A stretch of DNA of 64,000 bases from Phycomyces nitens (GCA_022702545.1 JAHRBC010000010.1:62001-126000); one strand, 5' to 3'; counted from the stretch's first letter, positions 20,059 through 30,592 are shown. Numbers and translations are program-made. Notes: generated from the letters alone by a model not told the origin.

Positions 20059-21200
20059 TTTTCTTTATTAATGATTGCTTTTTTATCAAATCGGTACCTC
20101 TAGTTCTCAAAAACCAAATTGGTAAATTCCACTTTGATTACAAAGTGGAATTCTAGAGTGAGAGAACGGATGTAAAACATCTATCCGGATTGAATGAATC
20201 CAGACTACTTCATTACTAAGTTAAATACCACGGTCGGGAACCGACCGCATTGGTTTTTGACTTCGTATTTTACTTTAGCCCCGAGGGGGTTTCGTCCCCG
20301 TCAAAGCCCCTTGGGCTGAGGGGCGGCTACGCCGCCCCTCGACCTCCCCCGCCACGTAAAACGTGGCGGGCGAGGCTTTAGACCCAAGGTCTCGTCCCCA
20401 AGGTTCAAAGCCCCTTGGGCTTTAGTAAGAAGTAAGGCCACCTTACTTATAACAAAGGGGGTCCCCCGAAACCCGTGGGAGCTAGGGGGGCGGCCCCAAT
20501 TAATTGGGTTGTTTTCTAATCCCGGGAGAAACAGCCCGAGATTAGAAGATAAAAGTTTTTAACAAAACTTTGAAATTTTAAATTAAAATTAATTTTAAGA
20601 AAATCAAAAGTTTAAAAAGTTTTGAAAAAGGTTAGCACAGTTAACACAGTCAACATTTTCTATTTTTATGAAATGAAGAACTCTTAAAGAGATTTGAATA
20701 TTAGAGGGGTACCGAGGGTGGCAACACCGGGAGTGGGCTGAATCTGGGCGGGGGGCCCCGCCCCCCGCCCTCGATTCGAGGGGGCGGGGCTACGCCCAAT
20801 CGCCCCCAAGAATAAAGCTTTGGCTCACTCCTCCTCTCATCCTTAAGACCTTTAAAAGAGTACCCCTTCGGAATTCTTCGAAAGAGAACGGGGAAAGGGT
20901 ACACTATCACCAGAGACACATGTAGAAAGGGCCTCCTCCGGTTTAAATGATGTATAGTGTATAGTTTTAGAACACAAAACTTTTAATCTTTGAATTTAAT
21001 GATTCTAAATATTTTAAAAACTTTTATCAAAAGGTGATGGTGTTCATAGTATAGATAAAGGTTTAATTAATGGATAAAATATATTGGACTGGTATAAAAA
21101 AGAATAGAGTTGTCCCAGTAACACTAAGCTGTTTTGAGGGGAGAAATCTATTTGATTTCTCCCTAGCCCCGAGGTCTATACTAATAATAATTTTAGTTTT
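20059..21200. other. Divergent spacer between atp6 and rns
   Basis: GC palindromes at 20275-20420 and 20700-20830 and a long AT-rich tract (20520-20660). The motif TGATGTATAGTGTATAG at 20948 recurs just after rns (22736) and at 46701. No gene found. Confidence 0.5.
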
Positions 21201-21209
21201 ATATAAGTA
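21201..21209 (+). promoter_or_regulatory. Nonanucleotide promoter-like site before rns
   Basis: ATATAAGTA followed by ACAAT, an exact match to the yeast mitochondrial promoter, about 30-40 bp before the expected 5' end of rns. The extended context AAGTAACAAT is shared with the site before cox1. Confidence 0.6.
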
Positions 21210-21239
21210 ACAATAAGATTTTAATTTCTGATATTTTCT

Positions 21240-22700
21240 ATCAGAATAGTAAGTAAAAATTTAAACTTAGTTTCGAGTGAATGCTATCTAGGGACTTGAC
21301 ACATGCGAGTCGAATGCCAAACACTATGTGTTTGGACCATGGCGAACGGGTGAGTAATGAATAGGCAAGCTACCCATAGGATTGGTGGAATACCAAATTT
21401 TGAAAGGATAATTTCCGCCTATGGATGTACCTATTGAATAGATTAGGTAGTTGGTAAGGTAACGGCTTACCAAGCCAATGATCTATAGTTGGTCTGAGAG
21501 GATGATCAACCACAGTGGGAATGAGAAAGGCCCACACGAGCAAAGTATCGGCAGCAGTGCGGAATCTTGGTCAATGGCCGAAAGGCTGAACCAGTCACCT
21601 AGAAGGATGAAAACATTAATTTGATAAAGTCCTAACGGAAAGGAGGATAATGACTGTACTTTCCTATTAATCCCGACCAATCTCGTGCCAGCAGTCGCGG
21701 TAATACGAGAGGGGTAAGCATTATTCATCATTAATGGGTCTAAAGGGTACGTAGGCTGTCTCATAAGACTGGATGGTCTCGAACTAAATGAATAAGAGCT
21801 TTCCAGTAACTATGAAACTAGAGTGTAATGGAGGAAAGAGGAACTCCGAGAGTAGGGATGGAATCTATTGATCCTCGGAAGACCGCTTAAGGCGAAGGCT
21901 TCTTTCTAACTAAACACTGACGCTGAGGTACGAAAGTATGGGGAGCAAAACGGATTAGAGACCCGTGTAGTCCATACCGTAAACGATGAGTGCCTTAGAT
22001 TGGTTATTAAATCAGTCTATAAATGTAGATTAAAGCACTCCACCTGGGGAGTACTGCCGCAAGGTTGAAACCCAAAAGTATAGAGGGTCTTGAAAACCAG
22101 CAGTGAAGCATGTTGTTTAATGTGATGATCCGCACAACATCTTACCACTCCTTGAATGTTACACAGGCGTTGCATGGCTGTCTTCAGTTCGTGTCGTGAG
22201 ATGTAAGGTTAAGTCCGCATAACGAACAAAACCCTTGCAATTAGTTAATTTCTAATTGAGCATCCAGTGATAAACTGGAATAATTAGGACTAAGACAAGC
22301 CCTCATGGCCCTTATGGAGTGGGCTACAGACGTGCAGCTAGGGGGAATACAATAGGATCCAATAAGGTAACTTGGAGGTAATCCCCAAATTTCCCCTTTG
22401 TGGATTGAGCTCTGTAACTCGAGCTCATGAATTAGGAATTGCTAGTAATCGCGAATCACCACGTCGCGGTGAAATTAAAGCTTCAAGATCTACTAACTGC
22501 CTGTCACGGGCTGGGAGTAAGCTATACCTGAAGTTGTTGATTTTCTACGGAGTCATTATTAATTTTAATAATTGGTGTCCATTGAAATAGACATCCAAGG
22601 ATAGTAAACGACTGGTCTGAAGTCATAACAAGGTAGCCGTTCGGGAACGAGTGGCTGAATGGTTATATCCGGAGGGACCAAAATCCCTCCCCTTTCATTA
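21240..22700 (+). rRNA. rns: Small subunit ribosomal RNA
   Basis: Conserved SSU blocks: ACACATGCGAGTCGAA, GTGCCAGCAGTCGCGGTAAT (530 loop), AGACCCGTGTAGTCCATACC, the GTACTGCCGCAAGGTTGAAA region, TGTCTTCAGTTCGTGTCGTG, and GAAGTCATAACAAGGTAGCC near the 3' end. Ends are estimates (5' 21235-21260, 3' 22680-22710). No intron was seen. Confidence 0.94.
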
Positions 22701-22778
22701 ATAAAGACCTTTAATACAAAATAGTAGAAAACTTTTAAATGATGTATAGTGAATACTATTTAATAAAACTTTTTCTTT

Positions 22779-23327
22779 CTATAGAATAGTGTTCAATAAT
22801 CCTCTAAATCTTAGTATTCTCGCGTTAATTGTGTGGGTGGGGGCTGAGCCCCCGATTTTCGGGGATGAGGGGGGCTCTACCCCGGCTTCAGGGGGAGAAC
22901 CCCCCCGAGAATCGGGGTCTGAAGAATTAGAATCTTCAGACCCTGTGTTAGATAAAGAATCCCCATCCACGTCTAGATTAAAACCATGAGGATCCCGGGG
23001 GGGGTTAAGGATTAACCTTCTTTCAAAGAGAGGTCCATCCCCGATCAAAGGATGATCGTTATCAAGATGATGGAGAATCGCTCGTTCATTTAGAGCCTCA
23101 ACCCCAAGATTCCCTTCGGTTTGACCAGTATCCTGTGTATATCTGTATCTGATTAATCCCAAGAATCTTCTTGGTGAAGAATCGTCATGAGTATAATTAG
23201 AGATATAATTAGAGATATCTTCGTCCCCGGAATCGGATCCAGAGTCCGATGATTCCTCCGGGGGTCCGAGATATCTCCTCATTACATTATCCAGGAGGGT
23301 TTCTTCCTGGATAAATAGTAGATACAA
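22779..23327 (-). CDS. Hypothetical acidic ORF, unidentified
   Basis: Open frame of about 182 codons; the nominal start is TTG and the first ATG lies about 15 codons further in (MRRYLGPPEESSDSGSDSG). Strongly acidic and Ser/Pro-rich (SDSGSDSGDEDIS; GSEDSNSSDPDS), with a GC-derived stretch near the C-terminus. No motif recognised. It lies just downstream of a polymerase-B-like fragment on the same strand, so it may be another piece of the same foreign element. Confidence 0.3.
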   Translation of the reverse strand: MYLLFIQEETLLDNVMRRYLGPPEESSDSGSDSGDEDISNYISNYTHDDSSPRRFLGLIRYRYTQDTGQTEGNLGVEALNERAILHHLDNDHPLIGDGPLFERRLILNPPRDPHGFNLDVDGDSLSNTGSEDSNSSDPDSRGGSPPEAGVEPPSSPKIGGSAPTHTINARILRFRGLLNTIL

Positions 23328-23637
23328 GTTTGTGATATCCCCATTTCATGTCGATCTCAAGATTAAATAAGTATCCGTAGTTATCCTTCTAACAACACTG
23401 AGCCCACCTGAGGCAACATTATATGAAACTGAGGAGATGATTAACAATGGAGTTAAGAATGAACTTACAGAGTCTTCGGATAATGGACGGACACAAAAAT
23501 CTAGCACAACAGTGAAAATCCCGGGGGTTTCAACTGTTGTGCGATTCCGAATTTTGATTCAGACCCTGAAAGTTTCAAGGCTTATGCGTTGAGAGATTCT
23601 TTAATTTGTTTGTATCATGGTCTTTCACCCTAAAGCT
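23328..23637. other. Spacer between two remnant ORFs
   Basis: Host-like base composition with no clear open frame. It may be decayed coding sequence linking the flanking remnants. Confidence 0.3.
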
Positions 23638-24030
23638 TTAGTCATGAGGTGTTGGGATTGAGCCGGATTCCTTTAACGGTGTCAAGTCTTTCGAAGAATA
23701 TGGTATTGAAATATTGGAGTTCTGAGGGGGGAATACAAACTCTACCTCAAAACTACTCGAACTATTTAACACTTTAGGAGAGTTTAAGAAATTTAAAAGA
23801 TTAAAACTATTATTTACAATCTCACCCTTTTCATAAGCCGGAGACCCGGCTAAACCTAAACCTGTTGCATAAGCACCAGTTAAGTCATAATGGTCCCAAA
23901 CTGATGATGAGTCAATTCCATAACTAAAAGACTCATTTCTACCCTCTCGATAACTACCAATAAAATAAGGAAGCATTAGTCCTGGGTTACAAGAAACTGG
24001 TAAAGTAGGTCTAATGCTACCGGGGGGCCC
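23638..24030 (-). pseudogene. Fragment of a protein-primed family B DNA polymerase
   Basis: The minus-strand frame is open from a GC palindrome near 24030 to TAA at 23638. It reads PTLPVSCNPGLMLPYFIGSY, REGRNESFSYGID, then WDHYDLTGAYATGLGLAG. The [Y]-x-G-R-x-E block followed by YD-x-x-x-x-Y is the layout around motif A (catalytic Asp) of DNA polymerase B encoded by linear mitochondrial plasmids and adenovirus-like replicons. Exonuclease and later polymerase motifs are absent, so only a fragment survives, truncated upstream by a GC element. Confidence 0.5.
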
Positions 24031-24276
24031 TACGGGGCCCGTAGTCCTCTAAGAATAATTTATTCATTTAGTTTATTAAATAAGCAGACAACCATCTCCA
24101 TTAAGAAATCTATATAGATTTCTTATTGGTTTCTGCTTATTCGATTTAATATTTATATAGGTTTAATAAATGGTAGGGTAAAGGGATTATAAATAATAAG
24201 GGGGGGGTTACTTTTTAGGGTAACCCCCGATAAGATTAATAGATTAATTAAGTATTAATACTATTATACGAGAAAA

Positions 24277-24967
<691 letters not shown>

Positions 24968-25039
24968 TAGGTATAGTAGGAATCGAACCCACATATGTTT
25001 TATTTCAAGTAAAATGCTTTACCAGTCAGCCATATACCT
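24968..25039 (-). tRNA. trnS: tRNA-Ser (UGA) by anticodon, with a short variable loop
   Basis: Minus strand: acceptor AGGTATA/TATACCT, anticodon stem TTTTA/TAAAA with loop CTTGAAA giving TGA, T arm GTGGG-TTCGATT-CCTAC. The variable region is only about 5 nt (CATAT) although tRNA-Ser usually has a long arm, as the other tRNA-Ser here does. No other UCN reader was found. Confidence 0.75.
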
Positions 25040-25242
25040 TAATTTATTAGAAACTCAATGGAAACAATTTTATAATTAAAAATAAGTCCCAATTGGGGGC
25101 GGCCGAAGTAAAAAATCAAATGATTTTTAATGACGATCAGAATCGTGGGCCGGCCGCCCCCGGGATTTCGGGGGGACCTCGGGATTATTAATTAAATTAT
25201 ATTAGTTTCGAGGGGACCGGAGGTCCCCGGCCGGGGGTTAAA

Positions 25243-25315
25243 TAGTCTGGAGAGGGTTCGAACCTCTAGCTTATACGTTATCAACATATCACTCTACCAA
25301 TTGAGTTACAAGACC
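25243..25315 (-). tRNA. trnI: tRNA-Ile (GAU)
   Basis: Minus strand: acceptor GGTCTTG/CCAGACT with one mismatch, anticodon stem ATATG/CGTAT with loop TTGATAA giving GAT, T arm AGAGG-TTCGAAC-CCTCT. Confidence 0.9.
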
Positions 25316-25646
25316 AATTGAGCCCCGTCTCTCTCGGTTCCCCCTCGTGGTCGGGAACGGAGACGGAGTATCCCGATCCGATAGGATCGGGAAGCGAGGG
25401 GGCCGAGGCCTCCCAGAATCCCCTAGCTTTCCAAGCTTGTCTTGGCAAGTTGCCAAAACTCTTTCCAAGCTTGTCTTGGCAAGCAAGTTGCCAAAACTAG
25501 CCTCGGGGTCGACTGACCCCGAGCACCTCGGGGCTAGCCACGGCGGCGAAGCCGCCCAATTTTAGACAAAATTTGGGGATGGGGCCGCAGGCCCAGGGGA
25601 TTTCGAATCATTATCTTTATTATATTGTTAATTATCGATTAAGTAA
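25316..25646. other. Spacer with GC-rich repeats
   Basis: Two copies of CCAAGCTTGTCTTGGCAAG near 25430 and 25466 and the CCTCGGGGTCGACTGACCCC block found elsewhere. No gene. Confidence 0.5.
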
Positions 25647-25719
25647 CAGGAGAGGTAGGATTTGAACCCACTACCGGGATTTTGGAGATCCCTATTATAA
25701 CCAAGTTAACTACACTCCT
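25647..25719 (-). tRNA. trnW: tRNA-Trp (CCA)
   Basis: Minus strand: anticodon stem GGGAT/ATCCC with loop CTCCAAA giving CCA, T arm GTGGG-TTCAAAT-CCTAC, acceptor AGGAGTG/CTCTCCT with one mismatch. CCA reads UGG only. Genomes that decode UGA as Trp normally carry UCA, so this supports the standard code. Confidence 0.92.
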
Positions 25720-26198
25720 AACTATTTCTTATATATCCATTATTAAAATTGGAGTACCATGGGTCGTGACCCAATTCGGGGATAAACTGCAGCTGCGGCC
25801 CGTCGGGGGCGGGCGCCGCTCTGTTAAATAATTAGACAGTCTAAGAAATATCTCGCGGGGGAGCTGTACAAAGTACAGCTCCCAATTGCGCGAAGTCTAC
25901 TATTTCCGGGGTGCCGCGGCGCGGCACCCCCGCAAATGAGGGGCGGCCCAATTAATTGGGGCCGCCCCAGATTTAGATTAAGATTTGTTAGATTAATGGG
26001 AGTATTCCGACGGGGGCCCTTAATCTTAGCCCCTTCGGGTCTATACCCGTCAAGCCCCCCCGGGCTTAGGAAGGATCCCCCACTTTGTGGGTGGCAACTC
26101 GCCGAGATATCCATTTCATCAACGGAGTGAGATTAATAATTAAACAATTCGATATACAAGATAATATTATTCAATAGATTTATCATTTATACATAAAT
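25720..26198. other. Spacer with GC hairpins
   Basis: Palindromes at 25900-25970 and 26010-26090, plus a perfect inverted repeat GAGCTGTAC/GTACAGCTC near 25860. No gene. Confidence 0.5.
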
Positions 26199-26271
26199 AG
26201 ACCAACAAGTGACTTGAACACTTATCTGGAAGATTTGCAATCTATCGCATTACCAATTATGCTAGTTGGTC
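26199..26271 (-). tRNA. trnC: tRNA-Cys (GCA)
   Basis: Minus strand: acceptor GACCAAC/GTTGGTC perfect, anticodon loop TTGCAAA giving GCA, but the anticodon stem ATAGA/TCTTC has only three pairs. T arm AAGTG-TTCAAGT-CACTT. Confidence 0.85.
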
Positions 26272-27057
26272 TGAGTTTCTGATTAATGTTTAATATACTA
26301 ACTTTACTTATAATAATCACTTTTAAGGCGAGGGCGCCCCCCTCGGCTATACCCCGACCTAGGGGGGGCACCTACGTAAGAGAGGCGATGTCAGCCAGAA
26401 TGGAGCTGAGAAGAAGAAACCGGGAGGCGGGTCAGGCCATCTCGCGAGAACGGACTCTCTTCATTTAAACCCTTATTTACATTAATACCCTCTCGGTTTA
26501 TCCCTTTCTTTATTGGGAGCTTAGCACGTATTCTCGAATGTAAATTGTGTAGACCGAGGGGCGCTCCGCGCCCCCGAGTCCACGGTTAAAAAGGTTTACC
26601 TGGGGGCCCCTAAATTTTTAATTTAATAAAAAGAAATTCATTTCTTTTTAATTTGTCGATGGATTTCAATTATCTCGGTTTAAATCCATTGTGTTGGTCA
26701 GAAATTCATCTGGAATTTTATATAATAATTATATTTTTTTATAGTTAAAATAAATTCTATTTTAAATTCAAAGATTGAAAAGTTTATAGATAATCTTGTC
26801 ACTATACACCACTCATAAAGGTTTCGATTTATTTAAACCTTTACCTCGGTTAACTCGGTTAACTCGGTTAACCTTTTTAAAAAGTTTTTTGACGGATTTT
26901 TAAATGTGAATGGACCTATTTTAATTCGGGGCCCCCGAGTCCACACCCGAAATGGTGAACGCGCGAAACAATAAGCGAGAACGGACTCGCGGGGAATGTA
27001 TAATTGGTAAATGAGTTATTAAGTTGTTTTATTTTATTTTTGATTTTATAATTTTTA
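26272..27057. other. Spacer with short tandem repeat, no gene seen
   Basis: GC palindromes near 26330 and 26560, AT-rich tracts, three tandem copies of CTCGGTTAA (26845-26871), and on the minus strand near 26806-26818 GGTGTATAGTGA, a relative of the motif flanking rns. Confidence 0.5.
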
Positions 27058-27066
27058 GTATAAGTA
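27058..27066 (+). promoter_or_regulatory. Nonanucleotide-like site before trnK
   Basis: GTATAAGTA followed by A, one mismatch, 10 bp before trnK. Confidence 0.4.
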
Positions 27067-27075
27067 ATGGACTAA

Positions 27076-27148
27076 GGGGTTGTAACTTAATCGGTAAAGT
27101 ACCCGACTTTTAATCGGGATTATTAGGGTTCGATTCCCTACGACCTCA
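27076..27148 (+). tRNA. trnK: tRNA-Lys (UUU)
   Basis: Acceptor GGGGTTG/CGACCTC, anticodon stem CCCGA/TCGGG with loop CTTTTAA giving TTT, T arm TAGGG-TTCGATT-CCCTA. Confidence 0.94.
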
Positions 27149-27242
27149 ATTTTATGGGGGCGTGTTTCCCCACTTATCGTTTCCCTTCTCTTTATTACCT
27201 GCTCGAGTCATATAATTAGGAGGGGCATTTTGATTCGATATT

Positions 27243-27251
27243 ATATAAGTA
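27243..27251 (+). promoter_or_regulatory. Nonanucleotide promoter-like site before trnY
   Basis: Exact ATATAAGTA followed by AAGG, 67 bp upstream of trnY. Confidence 0.45.
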
Positions 27252-27317
27252 AAGGATTAATCCCCCAGGCGACAGGGCCGCCTGCGGAACTCGTTCTGGG
27301 CCCAATTGCCCCGAGAC

Positions 27318-27400
27318 GAGGAAACTACTGATTGGTCAGTGAGCGAGCTGTAAACTCGTGAGCCTAGTGCTCCTTGGGGGTTCGAATCCCTCTTTCCTCA
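27318..27400 (+). tRNA. trnY: tRNA-Tyr (GUA)
   Basis: Acceptor GAGGAAA/TTTCCTC, anticodon stem GCGAG/CTCGT with loop CTGTAAA giving GTA, and a long class II variable arm (GAGCC..GCTCC). Confidence 0.95.
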
Positions 27401-27753
27401 AATAACATAAGGCCAAGGGGCAGGGCCCCTGGGCTAAAAGAGATTTGAATAAAAATTTATTTATTTTTTACTCCGCCCAATTGCTCTAGCCCCGAGGGAC
27501 TCACCTCGGGGTCAGTCGACCCCTCGGCTAGTTTTAACAAACTTGCTCCGCTAGGGCCCAGGCCCTGACCCCAGGCTCTTCGACCCCAACTGGAGAAAGG
27601 GCACCGTCGCAGGCTAGGGCCCAGGCCCTGACCCTGGGCTCTTCGACCCCGGAGAAAGAAGACCCCGAGGGGCCGCTCCCCGAGAGGGTATCCCCAATTC
27701 CCCCCCTTCGGGGGGTGGGAATTAATTTTTATTAATTTTAATAAAAATTGATT
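27401..27753. other. Spacer with repeats
   Basis: Partial AT-core element (27442-27478), the CCCGAGGGACTCACCTCGGG block and another copy of the TTTTAACAAACTTG segment. No gene. Confidence 0.5.
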
Positions 27754-27762
27754 TTATAAGTA
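27754..27762 (+). promoter_or_regulatory. Nonanucleotide-like site before trnM/rnpB
   Basis: TTATAAGTA followed by AAGG, 25 bp before trnM. It could drive trnM, rnpB and the tRNAs after it. Confidence 0.4.
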
Positions 27763-27787
27763 AAGGTTTAAAAATGAATTTCTTTAA

Positions 27788-27858
27788 TGCGGGTTGATGT
27801 AATGGAAGCATGCTAGGCTCATGATCTAGAAGTGGTAGTTCAAATCTATCATCCGCAC
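27788..27858 (+). tRNA. trnM: tRNA-Met (CAU), probably the initiator
   Basis: Acceptor TGCGGGT/ATCCGCA, anticodon stem CTAGG/TCTAG with loop CTCATGA giving CAT. The TGCGGG start recalls fungal mitochondrial initiator tRNAs. The initiator/elongator assignment is inference. Confidence 0.85.
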
Positions 27859-27963
27859 AATCAACTTTAGCCCTGCCGGGTCTCGTCCGGTCAAAGCCCC
27901 CTCAGCTTTAGATTTTTATAAACCAATATCAAACATCTTTACCTGAAGGGAGAGATAAGATTA

Positions 27964-28465
27964 ATCTTAGGAACTATAATAGTTAACCAAATTTATAATT
28001 AAATTTGGAGGAAAGTCCGGGGCTTTAAATTTACAAAAACCTTTTCTATGCCGGCAGAGCCGGCATGGACTAAGGATTTGAGTGAATAAACCATAGTGGA
28101 ACAAACATCTGGTGTGAACCAGGGTTATAGTAAGAAAATATGCTATTTTTATTCTCAGGCCACGGCGTTTAAAACATTAAGGGCGTCATACTTAAAAGAC
28201 ATATCACCCAAGTGAACAAGGTAAATAGCAGAGTAATTTAACCAATGGGAAGCCTTATATCTCTAAATTTAGGAGATACCGGGGGGATCAAACCCCCTGG
28301 GTATCACGAGAGTGGCACCTCGAAAAGAAAAGGGGCGGCTTCGCCGCTCCCCGAGAGTGTCATCCCCGAGAGTGGCACCTTTAATTGGTGCCGATGATCT
28401 AAAAATTTGGTAGATCGAGATATATTAACTACATTACAGAATCCGGCTTATATAGTTCTAAGAAA
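27964..28465 (+). ncRNA. rnpB: RNase P RNA (bacteria-like)
   Basis: Catalytic RNA of mitochondrial RNase P, which trims tRNA 5' ends. The two halves of the universally conserved P4 helix are present: GAGGAAAGTCCGGGGCT at about 28009 and ACAGAATCCGGCTTATA at about 28436. Flanking strands CTTAGGAACTATA (27966) and TATAGTTCTAAG (28451) can pair as helix P1, which fixes the ends. The GC palindrome at about 28325-28360 and the repeated GAGAGTG..CACC segments look like an insertion enlarging the P12 region. It sits among tRNA genes. Ends are accurate to about 10 nt. Confidence 0.85.
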
Positions 28466-28652
28466 TAATCTTGGAATTTAAAGGCCCCATGCACATTTAA
28501 TAAATTAAACCGACTAAACTGACAAAATAATTTAATTAATAAAATTTAAATGATTAGAACGGGGGCGCGGATCAGAGATCCGCGCGTTCCGCGGGTGTTG
28601 AACCCCCGCCGAACTCTCTATTTTAAGTTAAAAGAAACAATTAAATATTATC

Positions 28653-28723
28653 GCCGGGATAATTTAATGGTAAAATGTTTATCTCATACATAAAATTTGG
28701 AAGTTCAAATCTTCCTCCCGGTA
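28653..28723 (+). tRNA. trnM: tRNA with anticodon CAU (Met elongator or Ile)
   Basis: Acceptor GCCGGGA/TCCCGGT, anticodon stem TTTAT/ATAAA with loop CTCATAC giving CAT, T arm GGAAG-TTCAAAT-CTTCC. Could be elongator Met or a lysidine-modified tRNA-Ile. Confidence 0.85.
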
Positions 28724-28935
28724 CTTATATTTTTGATAGAAACTTCCCCTCGGCCCGTGGATTTCCGCTCCCCATGATTCATGGGGGACCTCTCCCCGGG
28801 CTCCCACTGGGAGATTGGGGAGACCCCCCCGTCCCGGACCCCCGAATCAAAACGATTCACGAGGGATCGGAGGTATTAATAATTACCTTCCAACCTCTGC
28901 CAATTGGGCGCAACAGTGCCACCGGCCGGTTGTTC

Positions 28936-29017
28936 GCTTACTTGGAGAAATTGGTAAACTCTCCGAATTTAAACTTCGGTGCCGCGAGGCTTGTGGGTTC
29001 GAGTCCCACAGTAAGTA
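28936..29017 (+). tRNA. trnL: tRNA-Leu (UAA)
   Basis: Acceptor GCTTACT/AGTAAGT, anticodon stem CCGAA/TTCGG with loop TTTAAAC giving TAA, class II variable arm, T arm GTGGG-TTCGAGT-CCCAC. Confidence 0.94.
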
Positions 29018-29234
29018 ATATAAAAATAAATCCCAAGTTAGGGGACGAGGGGGGCGGGCGTGTCCTACCGGGCCCCTGGGGGCCCGGCGAAGTCAGAGCA
29101 ACGAAGTGGATCCCGGCTCCGCCGGAGTCCCGATTGAGGCAAGGGCATTGCGTTAGGCAGAATTAGGATAGAGTATAATTGATCTTTTAACACCACTCTT
29201 TATTGGAAATTCCTTTATAAATGGGGACTTTTAC

Positions 29235-29567
29235 ATGGGGGGGATCTACGACGGAGTCCCAGACTTAGCCGTAGGCCAAGACATGCTACCTAGTTTCTCA
29301 AAGGACCCAACTCCACGTTGGTTAGAAGAAAACCAAGGGGGATGGATGAACCTAGAAGAACTGAAACATTTCCCAGTGAAAAGCCCATACTACGTTCCCC
29401 GCGAGCTTCGCTCGCGGGGTCCGTGTCCCCCCCGACTCTCTCGGGGGGGAAACGAGAAAATCTCTAATGTATCCCTTGACGTCACAGACGTCAGAATGGA
29501 ACATCTATTCACACTGATGAGAAGATGGAGACCGAAAGAAATCGAGAGAGTTATGAGACTGATGTAG
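29235..29567 (+). pseudogene. Unidentified ORF remnant interrupted by a GC element
   Basis: Frame of 110 codons. Residues DLAVGQDMLPSFSKDPTPRWLEENQ and TDVRMEHLFTLMRRWRPKEI look like protein, while the middle YVPRELRSRGPCPPRLSRGG is encoded by the 69-bp GC element (29390-29458). Further broken frames follow to about 29830. No family identified. Composition is more GC-rich than core genes, like the RT-like fragment at 11371. Confidence 0.3.
29390..29458 (-). repeat. 69-bp GC element, inverted copy of 11870-11938
   Basis: Exact reverse complement of 11870-11938 by eye. 17.5 kb separate the two. Confidence 0.85.
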
Positions 29568-29667
29568 AAAACTCAAGCGGACAATCCGCCAGGACTCCGG
29601 CTAAAGAACCTTCGAAGGGATGCTCGAAGGGGATGAAGAGAAATCATGTAAGACATCCAAACTGCAA

Positions 29668-29737
29668 CTTGGGCTGGGCTCGAAGAGCCCAGCCCTCGAT
29701 GCGAGGGCGCAATTGGGCGTAGCCCAATTGCGCCCAG
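29668..29737 (+). repeat. GC element, inverted copy at 30126-30192
   Basis: Two hairpins (GGGCTGGGCTC..GAGCCCAGCCC and GGGCGCAATTGGGC..). The reverse complement lies 390 bp away with a few changes, so the intervening DNA could form a large stem or invert. Confidence 0.8.
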
Positions 29738-29924
29738 GCAACAGGTTATGCTGTCAGAACACCTGGGGGCAGTCGTGCCTACGGAGTGGTACACTCCGGA
29801 ATCAAGACTGGATGCGTCCCAGGGGTTTGATTATAAGAAATAGAAATAAAAAGTTTTTCAATAACCCTTCACTCTCGTCACTCTCGTAATTAAAACCCTT
29901 TAAACAGAGGGGTGGGGGCTTCGC

Positions 29925-30120
29925 GATCCGGCTTCATTGACGATGGTACTTTAAATTGCTGGTTGAACGTGCTGAGACACAGTCTCGGCAGCACTTGCCT
30001 ATTCGTTATTATGAAATTCAATATTGCGTTGTACAACAAGTACAACATCCCGAATGTTGCGGGCATGAAGTTGGGCGAAAGATTAGGTGAACAAATGCTC
30101 CTTAAACAAGAGCAAGTGGT
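29925..30120 (+). pseudogene. Unidentified ORF fragment, paralogue of 44606-44750
   Basis: Reads TCLFVIMKFNIALYNKYNIP then NVAGMKLGERLGEQMLLKQE. The segment aligns with VMLAMRQSLILWNKYNIPNI and ASMELGGKLGFNSFLKQ at 44.6 kb, so the two are diverged copies of the same unknown gene piece. The frame runs on to 30259 through a GC element. Confidence 0.4.
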
Positions 30121-30125
30121 CTATG

Positions 30126-30192
30126 CTTGGGCGCGGGCTACGCCCAATTGCGCCCTCGCATCGAGGGCTGGGCTCTTCGAGCCCAGCCCAAG
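30126..30192 (-). repeat. GC element, inverted copy of 29668-29737
   Basis: See 29668-29737. Confidence 0.8.
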
Positions 30193-30259
30193 ATGCAGAA
30201 TGGACCTCCCAATTGGGGGACCACAGATTAAGTTTAATTTACGGGTCTCTACTTTGTAG

Positions 30260-30592
30260 ATGGATTAGTCATTATTCTATCTATTTATAAGTAAGAATTA
30301 AGGAATTTTAATCTATTCTAATAATTTACTTAAACCCGGGTGGTGCCCTATCATGGTCCCCAACCGAGTAAAAATATAATTTAGGCGAGCCCCGCTGCAA
30401 TTGCAGCGGGGCTGAACCCTCGCCAATTGGGCTGTGCCCGGCGACGGCTTTGTCTAATGGTCCTGCGTTTTTACACGTTTCATAGAGATTAAACTTAATC
30501 ACTATAAATTTAAATCAATCTAAATCAACTTAATGGAATTATCGATAAATTGAGGTAACTCCTCTTATCAGCCTAAATTATATTTTATTTAA
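30260..30592. other. Spacer / 5' leader of cob
   Basis: Nonanucleotide-like site at 30285, GC palindrome (30388-30408), then an AT-rich stretch that is probably the cob leader. Confidence 0.5.
30285..30293 (+). promoter_or_regulatory. Nonanucleotide-like site before cob
   Basis: TTATAAGTA followed by A, one mismatch, 300 bp upstream of the cob start. Confidence 0.4.
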
